From contig OZ244916.1 in the NCBI GenBank assembly GCA_965221835.1, positions 1,488,001 to 1,552,000 of the forward strand: a stretch of 64,000 nt of DNA. Reading direction: 5' to 3'. The DNA is from Persebacter sp965221835 (GTDB lineage Bacteria > Pseudomonadota > Gammaproteobacteria > Tethybacterales > Persebacteraceae). Below, piece after piece: positions 38,502 through 47,980 of the stretch. Under the pieces are notes generated by a model, which saw only the letters and a program-made list of their open reading frames with translations, was not told the origin of the DNA and did no database searches. Each line of letters starts with the position of its first letter. The first letter of the stretch is position 1. Made by a program: the position numbers and the translations under genes.

Positions 38502-41084
38502 ATGGCAAAACAACGCGGTATTGCGGTATTTGTCGCCATTGTGGTGATCGCCGGCGGTTCGCTCGCAAGCGCGTTGGTGTATGACGGATTCGCCGATTTG
38601 AAATCCGCGGAAATTCGCCGCACCATTGCCGCAAAAAATGCCGCAAAAAACGCCCGCCGCGCACTCTTCAACTATATGCTATCGCGCCCGGCGCGTCCTT
38701 TTAATATCGCCCGCCCGGGCGGTGCGGCAATTTTTCCGCGATTGTTGATGTTGCCTTGCCCCGACAATATCGGCGACCATGATTTGGACGGCACGCAAGA
38801 TCCGCATTGCGGTGCGAACGGACCTAGCAGACGAAATATCACGAACGGCATTTTAGATTCCGGTTCGCGATTCGGACGATTGCCGTACCGGCAAAAGTTT
38901 CCCGACCCCGAAGAAAATCTTATTCCCGAAAACGAAATTAACGACGGACTCGCCGGTGACTTTGACGGCGGCGGCATGCTTTGGTATGCAGTAGCGCAAA
39001 ACTTCGCCCCGGCGACAAACGGCGCGCCGTTAAATATGCATCGGCTGGACGCGCAAACGGAGGGATGGTTGCAAGTTGCATATTTTGTACCGGCGCGCAC
39101 TTCGCTTTTGCTGACTGTCAATTCCCGCGTTGCCGCCGTTGTGTTGGCGCCCGGAAAAACCGGACAGGGACGGAAAGCAGAAGAAACACTCGCGACTTTG
39201 TCGTTAAATGTGGGCGATGTTAACGCGTCCGCTTATTTTGAATCGGCGGGGGGAGAAAGCAACGCAGATGCGAACGGCGTTTTTGTGCAAATGCCGCAAC
39301 CTTCTGCAGCGGGGGCGGCGACAACGACAACGGTGGAGTTTGACGATCAAATTGATTTTATCGGCATGAGCGATTTGTTAAATCCGGACGGAAATTTTAT
39401 GCGCAACTATCTCGCCGCCGCCGGAATCGGGGCGGTGCATAACGCGCCCGCCGCCCGTTCGCCGCTCGCGGAAATTTATCGCGCATTCGTCGACTGGAAA
39501 AATGTTTTCGGTTTTTATCCAATTCCGGCGGCGAATACCGCACAACACATCAACAATCGCGCGCGACATTGCGCGGCGCATCATTTGACGGCGGACGCGA
39601 CCGTCAAAATTGCTGGCGTTACTTTGTTGTCGCCGACGGCGGCGAATGTCGCGCGTCCGGGCGGAACAGGAATGGCGACAATCACGCTGCAAAACGACTC
39701 CGGATTTTTAACCGCATTTCCGGCAACCGCTACGGTAGCGATTGTCTCCGCCGTTGTCGCCGACAATACGACGACGATTAACGGCACAATCACGCTTGCG
39801 CGTTATGCACGAATTACTTTAACCGCCGGGGCGTCCGTCATCATCGATTCCGCCGCACTGATTTCCGGAAATGTTTTGCCGCCGGGCGCCGATGCAATTC
39901 TGGCGGGCAATACAGATGCGATTGTCGCAAACGGCGCGCCGCTTTCTTCGCAAAGAATGACGGGCGGATGGTTGCCCGAACATCACAGAACGACAATGCG
40001 AATCGCGAACAACAGAACGCGACTTTCGCTTTTGACGGAAACGAAAACGGGATTTTTGAGCGATGCGATAATCACTTCTGCCGTGAATACAATTTCCATC
40101 TCTTCGCAAGACCAATTGTTTTTGCAATCTTCCGTTTTCATTCAAGAAAAATTTTCGGATTTAACATTTTTGTACGATGACGCGATTTTAGTTACGAACG
40201 GCATAACGACAACTTTGCAACAAAGCGACAACTACAAACCGGATGTGGAAAGTTTTACGCGGCGGAATTTCGCGGTCATTCTTCTTGCCGACATTCCGCG
40301 CCCGAGCATTACAATTTTTGCGCCGCAAATCATTTATCCGTGGCGCGAACAAACAGATCCGAAAGAAACCGATTCGCGCGACAATCTGCATCCGTATCCG
40401 CCTTGTTTTGATTCGCGCGGATTGTCGCGGAATGCGCGCACATTTATAGAAGACCAAAATATTTTTTACGCGGTTTCGCCAAACTGCCGGGACGGCGGCG
40501 CATGCGGCGGCGGAATCACCGTATCGGTTGCAGCGGGCGCGCGATTTGCCGCACCGTCGCCGATCACCGTTACCAACTCTTTCACCGTCACAATCGCCGC
40601 CGCGACAATACAAATTAACCAAGGCACGGCGGCGACCATTGCACGCAACGGCGTACCGTTAAGTGGCTTAACTTTGGCGAACGAATTCGCCGTTTCGTTG
40701 GGCGCGGACGCGGCGGCAGTTTTACCGGCGGATTTTGTTTTTCAACACGGCGAGGCGATTGTCGTCCCCGCCGGTGCGACAGTTTCGGCGGGCGGACAAA
40801 CGCACATTGACGCAGAAGCCGTGATGATATACAGCCCCGCCCCGCTTTTTGCGACTCGCTGCATCACCGGCATGACCGTCGGCATAAACCCTTACATTTC
40901 CACCACCGGAATCACTCTCGCCAATCAGGGCGGCGGCGGCGCGGATTTAACCGACCTCTGCCAATGGTTAGACGATGACGAAAACGCGAACGGCGATACT
41001 TTATTTCATCTGCAACTTCCGACTCCGGATTTGCAAACAAACGATTATTTTCTCTTTTTCGGCGGACAAACCATAGTGCAATAA
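38502..41084 (+). CDS. Large secreted protein with prepilin-like N-terminus
   Basis: An 860-residue protein, not assigned to a named family. The N-terminus AKQRG-IAVFVAIVVIAGGS is a class III prepilin leader (cut after Gly6), and the next residues form the long helix; Glu5 of major pilins is missing, as in PilX/GspK-like minor subunits. Then come LMLPCPD...CGANG and SRFGRLPYRQKFPD, a pattern seen in other large pilin-like proteins, and about 600 residues of beta-rich, Thr/Ala/Val-rich sequence with six or more later cysteines. A GTG at 38490, three bases after leuC, is an alternative start. No other pilus gene is in the window. Confidence 0.65.
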   Translation: MAKQRGIAVFVAIVVIAGGSLASALVYDGFADLKSAEIRRTIAAKNAAKNARRALFNYMLSRPARPFNIARPGGAAIFPRLLMLPCPDNIGDHDLDGTQDPHCGANGPSRRNITNGILDSGSRFGRLPYRQKFPDPEENLIPENEINDGLAGDFDGGGMLWYAVAQNFAPATNGAPLNMHRLDAQTEGWLQVAYFVPARTSLLLTVNSRVAAVVLAPGKTGQGRKAEETLATLSLNVGDVNASAYFESAGGESNADANGVFVQMPQPSAAGAATTTTVEFDDQIDFIGMSDLLNPDGNFMRNYLAAAGIGAVHNAPAARSPLAEIYRAFVDWKNVFGFYPIPAANTAQHINNRARHCAAHHLTADATVKIAGVTLLSPTAANVARPGGTGMATITLQNDSGFLTAFPATATVAIVSAVVADNTTTINGTITLARYARITLTAGASVIIDSAALISGNVLPPGADAILAGNTDAIVANGAPLSSQRMTGGWLPEHHRTTMRIANNRTRLSLLTETKTGFLSDAIITSAVNTISISSQDQLFLQSSVFIQEKFSDLTFLYDDAILVTNGITTTLQQSDNYKPDVESFTRRNFAVILLADIPRPSITIFAPQIIYPWREQTDPKETDSRDNLHPYPPCFDSRGLSRNARTFIEDQNIFYAVSPNCRDGGACGGGITVSVAAGARFAAPSPITVTNSFTVTIAAATIQINQGTAATIARNGVPLSGLTLANEFAVSLGADAAAVLPADFVFQHGEAIVVPAGATVSAGGQTHIDAEAVMIYSPAPLFATRCITGMTVGINPYISTTGITLANQGGGGADLTDLCQWLDDDENANGDTLFHLQLPTPDLQTNDYFLFFGGQTIVQ

Positions 41085-41160
41085 AAATTCGTATTTTCTG
41101 CAATTTCCCCCATCCGTTCCCGCCCCCGTCCCATTTCCGCACAGGAAAAAATCTCCCCGA

Positions 41161-41405
41161 TTTTATCTAAAAATTTCGGAAAACTCTGATTTTCATCGGA
41201 ACAGCGCGTTTTTTGCGGGAAATCATTTTGTCTGAAAATTTCAGAAAACTTTGATTTTTATCGGAACAGCATTTTTTTTGCGAGAAATAATTTTATCTGA
41301 AAATTTCGGAAAATTCCGGTTTTTATCGGAAAAGTATTTTTTCGCGGGAAATTAGTTTATCTGAAAATTTCGGTTTTTTATCAGAACAGCATTTTTTTCG
41401 CGAAA
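41161..41405. repeat. 65-bp tandem repeat, about 3.8 copies
   Basis: Units start with TCTGAAAATTTCGGAAAA at 41166, 41231, 41296 and 41360 (spacing 65, 65, 64) and continue TTTTTATCGGAACAGCATTTTTTT-like and GCGGGAAAT. No coding potential is seen between 41085 and 41407. It lies at the converging ends of the pilin-like gene and the glycosyltransferase. Confidence 0.88.
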
Positions 41406-41407
41406 GT

Positions 41408-42475
41408 TTATCGGCGGGCGGCGAGTACTTTTTGATAAACGGCGAGAGTCGCGTTCGCCATTTGTTTGGCAGTGAAATGCGATTGAATGCGGGTGCGGGC
41501 GGCGGCAACATCGGGCGGCGGCAACAACAAGGCGGCGGCGAGGGCGGCGGAATCGCCGGGCGGAATCAGTTTGCCGCCGCATTCGCCGACAATAATATCG
41601 CGCGCACCGCCATGATCAGCGGCAATCATCGGCACCCGCATCGCCAACGCCTCGGCGATAGTGCGCCCGAACGATTCCGGTTTAATCGCGCACGATACCG
41701 CCACATCGGCAAGCGCGTACATTTCGCGCATGTCAGAACGCGCGCCGACAAAATTCGCGCGTGCCGCCACACCCAAACGCCGCGCCAATGTTTGCAATCG
41801 CGCCAGCCGCGTTCCTTTGCCGACAATCACCGCCGCATAATTGTCCGGCAAACGCGCCAATGTTTGCAATAAAACTTCATGCCCTTTTTGTGCCGACAAT
41901 CGCCCGACATGCAAAATAACTTTTTTTCCGGCGAGATTCCATTCTTCGCGCAAACGCGTCACTTCTTCGGTGCGCACTGCCGCGGGATCAAAATATGCAA
42001 TGTTTATGCCGCGCCCGATGACTGTGGAATCTTGCACACCGTACGCGGTGCGAATATGTGCGGCAACGGCGGAACCGGGGCAAATAATCGCGTCCGCCAA
42101 AACCATCACGCGACTGTACGCATTGACGCTGTTGATTCCATGTACGGTGGACACTGTCGGAATATGCAATTGACGATTAGCAAAATAATGCAGCCACGCG
42201 GGTACGCGACTGCGCACATGCACAATATCTGGCGACAACTCGCGCAGCAAACTTCGCAACGCCGCCGCCCGCCGCGGCACTGTTAAAATATTTTTAGACG
42301 CCATCGGAAACGGCAAAAAACGCCCGCCTTCGTTGATAACTTCGGCGGCAAGTTGCCCTTTTTCGGCAATGATAATATGTTCTGCCGCGCCGCGTTGTTC
42401 GCGCACCAGATCCGCCGCACCGCGTTCGGCACCGCCTTCGTGCATGCGCGGAAGCAACTGAACGATTCGCAACAT
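41408..42475 (-). CDS. Glycosyltransferase family 4 protein
   Basis: A 355-residue GT-B enzyme: IVQLLPRMHEGGAERGAADLVREQ at the N-terminus, VHVRSRVPAWLHYF, then KKVILHVGRLSAQKGHEVLLQTLARLP and the nucleotide-sugar site IKPESFGRTIAEALAMRVPMIAADHGGARDII (E-x7-E motif). It is of the WaaG/RfaG-like class used in LPS or exopolysaccharide assembly. ATG 42475 shares its A with the purL stop (TGATG), so it is coupled to purL although functionally unrelated. Confidence 0.88.
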   Translation of the reverse strand: MLRIVQLLPRMHEGGAERGAADLVREQRGAAEHIIIAEKGQLAAEVINEGGRFLPFPMASKNILTVPRRAAALRSLLRELSPDIVHVRSRVPAWLHYFANRQLHIPTVSTVHGINSVNAYSRVMVLADAIICPGSAVAAHIRTAYGVQDSTVIGRGINIAYFDPAAVRTEEVTRLREEWNLAGKKVILHVGRLSAQKGHEVLLQTLARLPDNYAAVIVGKGTRLARLQTLARRLGVAARANFVGARSDMREMYALADVAVSCAIKPESFGRTIAEALAMRVPMIAADHGGARDIIVGECGGKLIPPGDSAALAAALLLPPPDVAAARTRIQSHFTAKQMANATLAVYQKVLAARR

Positions 42476-45400
42476 CAGCCGACAAAACGCCGCGCGTTGC
42501 AAAACATTTGCAGCCACGGGGCGGCGTCTTCTTGCCATTCGGGAGGGTGCCACGACATTTGTTTTCGGCGAAACACCCGTTCCGGATGCGGCATTGTAAT
42601 TGTGATACTGCCGTCCGGCGAACAAAAACCGCATTGTCCGTCGCCGCCTGCCGGATTTTGCGGATATGAATCGGCGGGCGCGCCGTCGCCGTTTATAAAT
42701 CGCAATGTTGCCGCCGCGCGCATGTCGCCGTCCCACACCGCACGCCCTTCGGCGTTTGAAGAAACCAGCGGCAACATCGCCCCCGCCATTCCCGCAAAAA
42801 GCGGCGACGGCGACGGCAATATTTCCGCCATGATTAAACGCGCCTCAAATCGTCCGCTGCGATTCGCGACAAAACGCGGGAATCGCCACGAACCGGAATC
42901 GGGCATTAATGGTTGCAACAACGACAATGTTTGACAACCGTTGCATGCGCCGAACGCGAAAGTTTTTTTGTCGGCAAAAAACGCGGCAAACATATCGGCA
43001 AGCATCGGATTTTGCAAAATGCCTTCCGCCCAGCCGCGTCCCGCCCCCAACACATCGCCGAATGAAAATCCGCCGCACATCGCGATGCCGACAAACTCGT
43101 CCAGCCGCCGCCGTCCGGTGCGCAAATCGCTTGTCATAATATCTGTTGCCGAAAATCCGGCGCGGTCAAATGCCGCCGCCATTTCGCGTTGTCCGTTGCT
43201 GCCTTGTTCGCGCAATATCGCGACCGGCGGACGCGCACCGCCGATTGCAAAGTCGGGTGCGCGATAATCTTGCGGAAAACTTTCCGGCAAACGCGCAAAC
43301 AATCCCGCGTCCGCGCATTCGTGTTCTTCTTTCGCGCATTGCGCATCGTCGCGGCGGCGGCAAACTTCATAACTGACTGCATCCCATTCACGCCGCAATT
43401 CGTCCAGCGGACAATCTAACAACTTTTTTCCGCCGCAGTGAATTTTCATTCGCCCGTCGTCGTTGATGCGCCCCGCTGTTTGCAATTGTTTTGCCATTCC
43501 GGCGGCGGCGAAAATTTGCAAAACTTCCGCCGCATCCGCCGCCGCAACTTCCAACAACGCCCCCGCTTCTTCGTTAAATAATGCGGCAAACATTCGCCGC
43601 CGCCCCGCTGCCGAAAACATATCGCCGGTTTCGCCGCCATCCGTTTGCGCCGCCGGAAAAAGTGAATCTAAAACCAGCGTTACGCCAATTCCGGCGGCAA
43701 ATGCCATTTCGCAAGCGCACGCCCATAAACCGCCATCCGAACGGTCGTGATACGCCCGCAACAATCCGCGCGCATGACATTCGGCGACCGCACGCCAGAA
43801 CGCCGCCGCTTGCGCCGCCGTAATGTCGGGCGGCAAATCGCGCGCACCGCAAATTTGTGCAAATACGCCGCCGCCCAACCGCCGCGTACCGGACGGTTCC
43901 GCCAACATCAAAAACGAATCGCCGCCGCAAAGTTGCGGTGTGAGAATGCGTTCCACATTGTCGTGCGGTGCGAACGCCGCCGCCACAGGATACGGCGGCG
44001 ATTCCACCGTCTTGCCCGATTCCGTTTGCGCGCGCATAAAAAGCGAATCTTTGCCGACCACCACGCCGATTTGCAAAGCGATGCAAAACTCGGAAGCGGC
44101 GCGCACAGCATCGCGCAAACCGCCAATATCGGAATCGCAATTCGCCAGCCAATTGAGCGACAACTTCACCTGCCGCAACGCACCGACTCCCGCACCCGCC
44201 AAATTTGTCAACGCTTCGGCAATCGCCATTCGCGCCCCGGCGGCGGGATTTAGCATTGCAATTTCCGGACGTTCTCCCAACGCGAACGCCGCACCGCCGA
44301 CTCCGTCATAATCGTTAAAAAACGCCGCACAATCGGAAACCGGTACTTGAAACGGTCCCGCCATTTGATCGCGTGCTGTCAATCCGCCGACTGTGCGGTC
44401 GCCGATAGAAATCAAAAATCGTTTGCAAGCCGTCGTCGGATGACGCAACACCGCACGACATGCATCCGCCAACTCCATTTCGGGAAATGTGCCGTCCGGC
44501 GGCGGCGGTGTTGTTGCCGGTTTTGCGACCAACGGCGGGCGGGGAATGTCGCCGAGAATGTCGCCGAGATGCAAATCCACCGCCGCGCCGCCGTCTTCTT
44601 TTTCCAGCACGATTTTGCCGTCCGCCGATGCTTCGCCGATGACGGCGAAAGGGCAGTTTTCGCGTTCGCAAATCGCGGCAAACGCCGCCATATCTTTTTC
44701 CGCCAACGCCAGCATATAACGCTCCTGCGATTCGTTGCACCAAATTTCCGCGTCCGACAAACTTTTGTCTTCCGCCGGTATCGCAAACAAGCGAATGCGC
44801 GCACCGACTCCGGCATCGTGAATCATTTCGGCAGTCGCGTTCGCGATTCCGCCTGCGCCAACATCGTGCAGCGACAGCAACATTCCGCCGCCGGACGCAC
44901 GGCGGCAAGTGTCAATAACTTCCTGCGCGCGTCTTTGCATTTCGGCATTGTCGCGTTGCACCGAAGCGAAATCGTTTTCGTTGCCGTCCCGGCTAGACGC
45001 CGCCCCGCCGCCTACGCCGATGCGAAATCCCGGTCCGCCGAGTTGTACAATTTTCGCGCCCGGCGGTATCGGTTTTTTGCCCGGCGAATGCGGCAACATT
45101 TGACCGAATCCGCCCGCCAACATTACCGGTTTGTGAAATCCGATGTCGCGTCCGGCAACGGCTTCCAGCGAACGAAAAAATCCCGCCAAAGACGGACGCC
45201 CGAATTCGTTGCAATATCCCGCCGCCCCCAGCGGTGCATCAATCATAATCGCCAGCGGCGAAGCGAGATGCAGAGACGGCGCATGCAATGCATTTTCCGC
45301 CCCGACGATTTGCAAATGCGACACGGCAAAACCGGCAAAACCGGCGCGCGAAGCGGCACCGCGTCCGGCGGCGGCTTCGTCGCGGATTTCGCCGCCGCTG

Positions 45401-46251
45401 CCGGTTGCAGCACCCGGAAAAGGCGAAATAGCGGTCGGATGATTGTGCGTTTCGGCTTTGGCAACAAGCAAAAGTCCGCCTTCGCCGCGCCGATAAATGC
45501 CGTCTTCGGCGGGCGCGAAATCTTCACCGGCGGCGGCACAAATCACCGCGGCGTTGTCGGAAAACGCCGTAATCACGCCGTCCGGCGCATTGTCGTGTGT
45601 GCGGCGGATTAAATCCATCAGCGAATCGCCGCCGTCCGCCCATTTTCCGCGAAAAATTTTGTGGCGACAATGTTCAGAATTCGCCTGCGCAAACATCATC
45701 ACTTCCGCCTCAAACGGTGCGCGTTCCAATCTTGCATACAGATCGCGTAAATGCGCAACATCTTCGGCGGCAAGCGCCCAGCCGCGCGATTTGCTCAATT
45801 GCAAAAGCGAATCGGCAGTCGGCAAAATCTCCTCTTCGCACCGCCGGGGCGGAGTTTCAAACAACTGCCGCCATTTTGCAAACGAAGGCGGACGCAAAAC
45901 AACTTCCGTCATTCGGTCGACAATTTCTTCGGCATCTTCGGTGCGCAACAAAACGCCGCGTTCCATTCGTTCCACAAACGACAAACCGCAGTTGCGAAGA
46001 ATGCCCCCGGCTTTGGACGACCACGGCGAAACAACGCCGGGGCGGGGAAGAATCAACGCAGCATTTTCATCCGCCGCATCGGCAAACACTGCGTCCGCAC
46101 AAAGCAATCGCCGCAATCGCGATTCTTCGGCGGCGGACGGCAAACGGCAAACGGAAACAAAAAAAACTTCGCGGGCGGCGGGGCGGCGAAAACGCATCTC
46201 CGGCGGCGCACCGCCCAAATATGCAAATTGCCGCACGGTCATCGCCGTCAT
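42475..46251 (-). CDS. purL: Phosphoribosylformylglycinamidine synthase, single-chain form
   Basis: A 1258-residue multidomain enzyme of purine synthesis. The N-terminal PurS-like part has PRPGVVSPWSSKAGGILRNCGL; the ATP-binding synthase domains have ETHNHPTAISPFPGAATGSGGEIRDE, GGGMLLSLHDVGAGG and HDRSDGGLWACACEM; the C-terminal glutaminase has the nucleophile in FGACNGCQTLS and the late triad residues in HPERVFR. This long fused form is typical of gamma- and betaproteobacteria. ATG at 46251 is used; another in-frame ATG is at 46242. It lies 39 bases after the DUF3579 gene. Confidence 0.95.
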   Translation of the reverse strand: MTAMTVRQFAYLGGAPPEMRFRRPAAREVFFVSVCRLPSAAEESRLRRLLCADAVFADAADENAALILPRPGVVSPWSSKAGGILRNCGLSFVERMERGVLLRTEDAEEIVDRMTEVVLRPPSFAKWRQLFETPPRRCEEEILPTADSLLQLSKSRGWALAAEDVAHLRDLYARLERAPFEAEVMMFAQANSEHCRHKIFRGKWADGGDSLMDLIRRTHDNAPDGVITAFSDNAAVICAAAGEDFAPAEDGIYRRGEGGLLLVAKAETHNHPTAISPFPGAATGSGGEIRDEAAAGRGAASRAGFAGFAVSHLQIVGAENALHAPSLHLASPLAIMIDAPLGAAGYCNEFGRPSLAGFFRSLEAVAGRDIGFHKPVMLAGGFGQMLPHSPGKKPIPPGAKIVQLGGPGFRIGVGGGAASSRDGNENDFASVQRDNAEMQRRAQEVIDTCRRASGGGMLLSLHDVGAGGIANATAEMIHDAGVGARIRLFAIPAEDKSLSDAEIWCNESQERYMLALAEKDMAAFAAICERENCPFAVIGEASADGKIVLEKEDGGAAVDLHLGDILGDIPRPPLVAKPATTPPPPDGTFPEMELADACRAVLRHPTTACKRFLISIGDRTVGGLTARDQMAGPFQVPVSDCAAFFNDYDGVGGAAFALGERPEIAMLNPAAGARMAIAEALTNLAGAGVGALRQVKLSLNWLANCDSDIGGLRDAVRAASEFCIALQIGVVVGKDSLFMRAQTESGKTVESPPYPVAAAFAPHDNVERILTPQLCGGDSFLMLAEPSGTRRLGGGVFAQICGARDLPPDITAAQAAAFWRAVAECHARGLLRAYHDRSDGGLWACACEMAFAAGIGVTLVLDSLFPAAQTDGGETGDMFSAAGRRRMFAALFNEEAGALLEVAAADAAEVLQIFAAAGMAKQLQTAGRINDDGRMKIHCGGKKLLDCPLDELRREWDAVSYEVCRRRDDAQCAKEEHECADAGLFARLPESFPQDYRAPDFAIGGARPPVAILREQGSNGQREMAAAFDRAGFSATDIMTSDLRTGRRRLDEFVGIAMCGGFSFGDVLGAGRGWAEGILQNPMLADMFAAFFADKKTFAFGACNGCQTLSLLQPLMPDSGSWRFPRFVANRSGRFEARLIMAEILPSPSPLFAGMAGAMLPLVSSNAEGRAVWDGDMRAAATLRFINGDGAPADSYPQNPAGGDGQCGFCSPDGSITITMPHPERVFRRKQMSWHPPEWQEDAAPWLQMFCNARRFVG

Positions 46252-46290
46252 TATTCCGCCGTGCGGATTAACGAGAAAAACGGCGCACCG

Positions 46291-46626
46291 TCAATCTCGG
46301 TTTTTGACGGTGTCCCAACTTTCTTTGGTAAAAGAAGTCGCGGACAAATCGTTGTTTTCTACAAACTTCATAAAAAATCCGAACAACATCGGATTGACGG
46401 TTTTCAAAGCGCGGTCTATGAGAATTCCGCGTCCGTTTTTGCTGTTCACGAGATGCACATATTCCACGCATTCTTCGTATTCTTCCTGATCCAACGCCCG
46501 CAAAGTGCTGTGCAGTCGGTCGCACCAATCGCTCGGACGAAATTTTTTACCATCGGTTGTTTCGCCCTTGATGAGGACAAAATCCGTCCCCGTTTCTATC
46601 GGGGCGGGCGATTGTTCGGGTTGCAT
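46291..46626 (-). CDS. DUF3579 family protein
   Basis: A 111-residue cytoplasmic protein with the DUF3579 pattern: DFVLIKGETTDGKKFRPSDWCDRLHSTL, YVHLVNSKNGRGILIDRALKTVNPMLFGFFMKFVENNDL. It is found mainly in beta- and gammaproteobacteria and has no known activity. The frame is open upstream to 46740, but ATG 46626 is preferred because homology begins there and TATAAT (minus, 46636-46641) ends 9 bases before it. It shares the intergenic region with the divergent mnmA. Confidence 0.85.
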   Translation of the reverse strand: MQPEQSPAPIETGTDFVLIKGETTDGKKFRPSDWCDRLHSTLRALDQEEYEECVEYVHLVNSKNGRGILIDRALKTVNPMLFGFFMKFVENNDLSATSFTKESWDTVKNRD

Positions 46627-46876
46627 GGAATGTAAATTATACTCCGCAAAATCCCGATTGCCATACTTCGCCGCCCCGCAAACTTGCGGTTTTTGCAATT
46701 TTTCGCAGTTATCGCCCGCAAAAACGCCGATAATCGCCAAAAATAAACCGCGAAAATGGCGGCGATTCCAAATCCCCGCCGCCTTTGCAAAATAAATTTT
46801 TTGTAAACAAAAACCGCCGCTGTCGGACTCGCCATTTTATCCGACTCTTTTCGCCGGAAAGTGTAAAATAGACGGG

Positions 46877-47980
46877 ATGAAAAGTTTTCCGTCCGGTACC
46901 GCCATCGCCGTCGCATTGTCGGGCGGCGTAGATTCGGCGTTCGCGGCGTATATGTTGCAACAAGCGGGCGCGAAAATATCGGCGGTGTTTATGAAAAATT
47001 GGGAAGATGATGACGACGATTCCGGTTGCGCCGACAAAGAAGATTTATTCGCCGCCGCCGCTGTCGCCGACAAGTTAGGCGTAGAATTGCATATTGACAA
47101 CTTCGCCGCCGAGTACAAAAAACACGTTTTTGCACCATTTTTGCGCGCGTTGCAAAATGGACTAACGCCGAATCCGGATGTACTTTGCAATTCGGAAATT
47201 AAATTTTCCATGTTCCGCCGCCGCGCAAAAGAACGCGGCGCGCGTTTTGTTGCAACCGGACATTATGCGCGAACGCGCGAAATGAATGGCGAAATACAAT
47301 TGTTAAAAGGCGAAGATTCGGCAAAAGACCAAAGTTATTTTTTGCACCGATTATCGCGGGTGCAACTCGCAGATGCAATTTTTCCATTAGGCGAAAAAAT
47401 GAAACCGGAAGTACGCGCCGAAGTACGCGCCGCCGGATTCGGCAACTGGAGTCGCCGCGAAAGCATGGGAATTTGTTTTATCGGTGCGCGAAAGTTTGAA
47501 TCGTTTATAAAAAAATATATTGCCGAAACGCCGGGCGAAATCCATACGCCGGACGGCGACATTGTCGGCGAACATTGCGGACTGCCGTTTTACACTATCG
47601 GTCAACGAAGCGGTTTGCACATCGGCGGAATCGGCGGCGGCAACGGCGGCGCATGGTTTGTCGCCGCAAAACGGCAACGCGAAAATGTTCTCGTCGTCGT
47701 GCAAAATCCGACTCATCCGATGTTGTATTCGGTGCGGGTAAGATTCCAAAATGCGCATTGGATTTCCGGCACTCCGCCGCCGCCGCAACGGGTATACGAA
47801 GCGCGACTGCGACATCGGCAATCGCCGGCGAGTTGCGTCTTGTCGCGGGCGGATGATTCCGGCGGCGAAATCATTTTTGCCGAACCGCAACGGGCGGCGG
47901 CACCCGGGCAATTCGCAGTTTTGTACGATGGCAATGTTTGTTTAGGCGGCGGCGAAATTGTCGGCAACGATGAAAAATAA
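46877..47980 (+). CDS. mnmA: tRNA-specific 2-thiouridylase
   Basis: A 367-residue enzyme that thiolates U34 of Lys, Glu and Gln tRNAs. The PP-loop is ALSGGVDSAFAAYML, the two catalytic cysteines sit in NPDVLCNSEIKF and SMGICFIG, and FVATGHYART and YTIGQRSGLHIGG are conserved. TAAAAT at 46864-46869 ends 7 bases before ATG 46877, predicting a leaderless mRNA. It overlaps pyrC by 11 bases. Confidence 0.94.
   Translation: MKSFPSGTAIAVALSGGVDSAFAAYMLQQAGAKISAVFMKNWEDDDDDSGCADKEDLFAAAAVADKLGVELHIDNFAAEYKKHVFAPFLRALQNGLTPNPDVLCNSEIKFSMFRRRAKERGARFVATGHYARTREMNGEIQLLKGEDSAKDQSYFLHRLSRVQLADAIFPLGEKMKPEVRAEVRAAGFGNWSRRESMGICFIGARKFESFIKKYIAETPGEIHTPDGDIVGEHCGLPFYTIGQRSGLHIGGIGGGNGGAWFVAAKRQRENVLVVVQNPTHPMLYSVRVRFQNAHWISGTPPPPQRVYEARLRHRQSPASCVLSRADDSGGEIIFAEPQRAAAPGQFAVLYDGNVCLGGGEIVGNDEK

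Noticed and set aside
41161..41405. 65-bp repeats as a CRISPR array
   Set aside because: The whole unit is repeated, with no variable spacers.
44347..46635. Long plus-strand frames (up to 421 codons) opposite purL
   Set aside because: Opposite a complete PurL; composition and lack of signals mark them as shadows.
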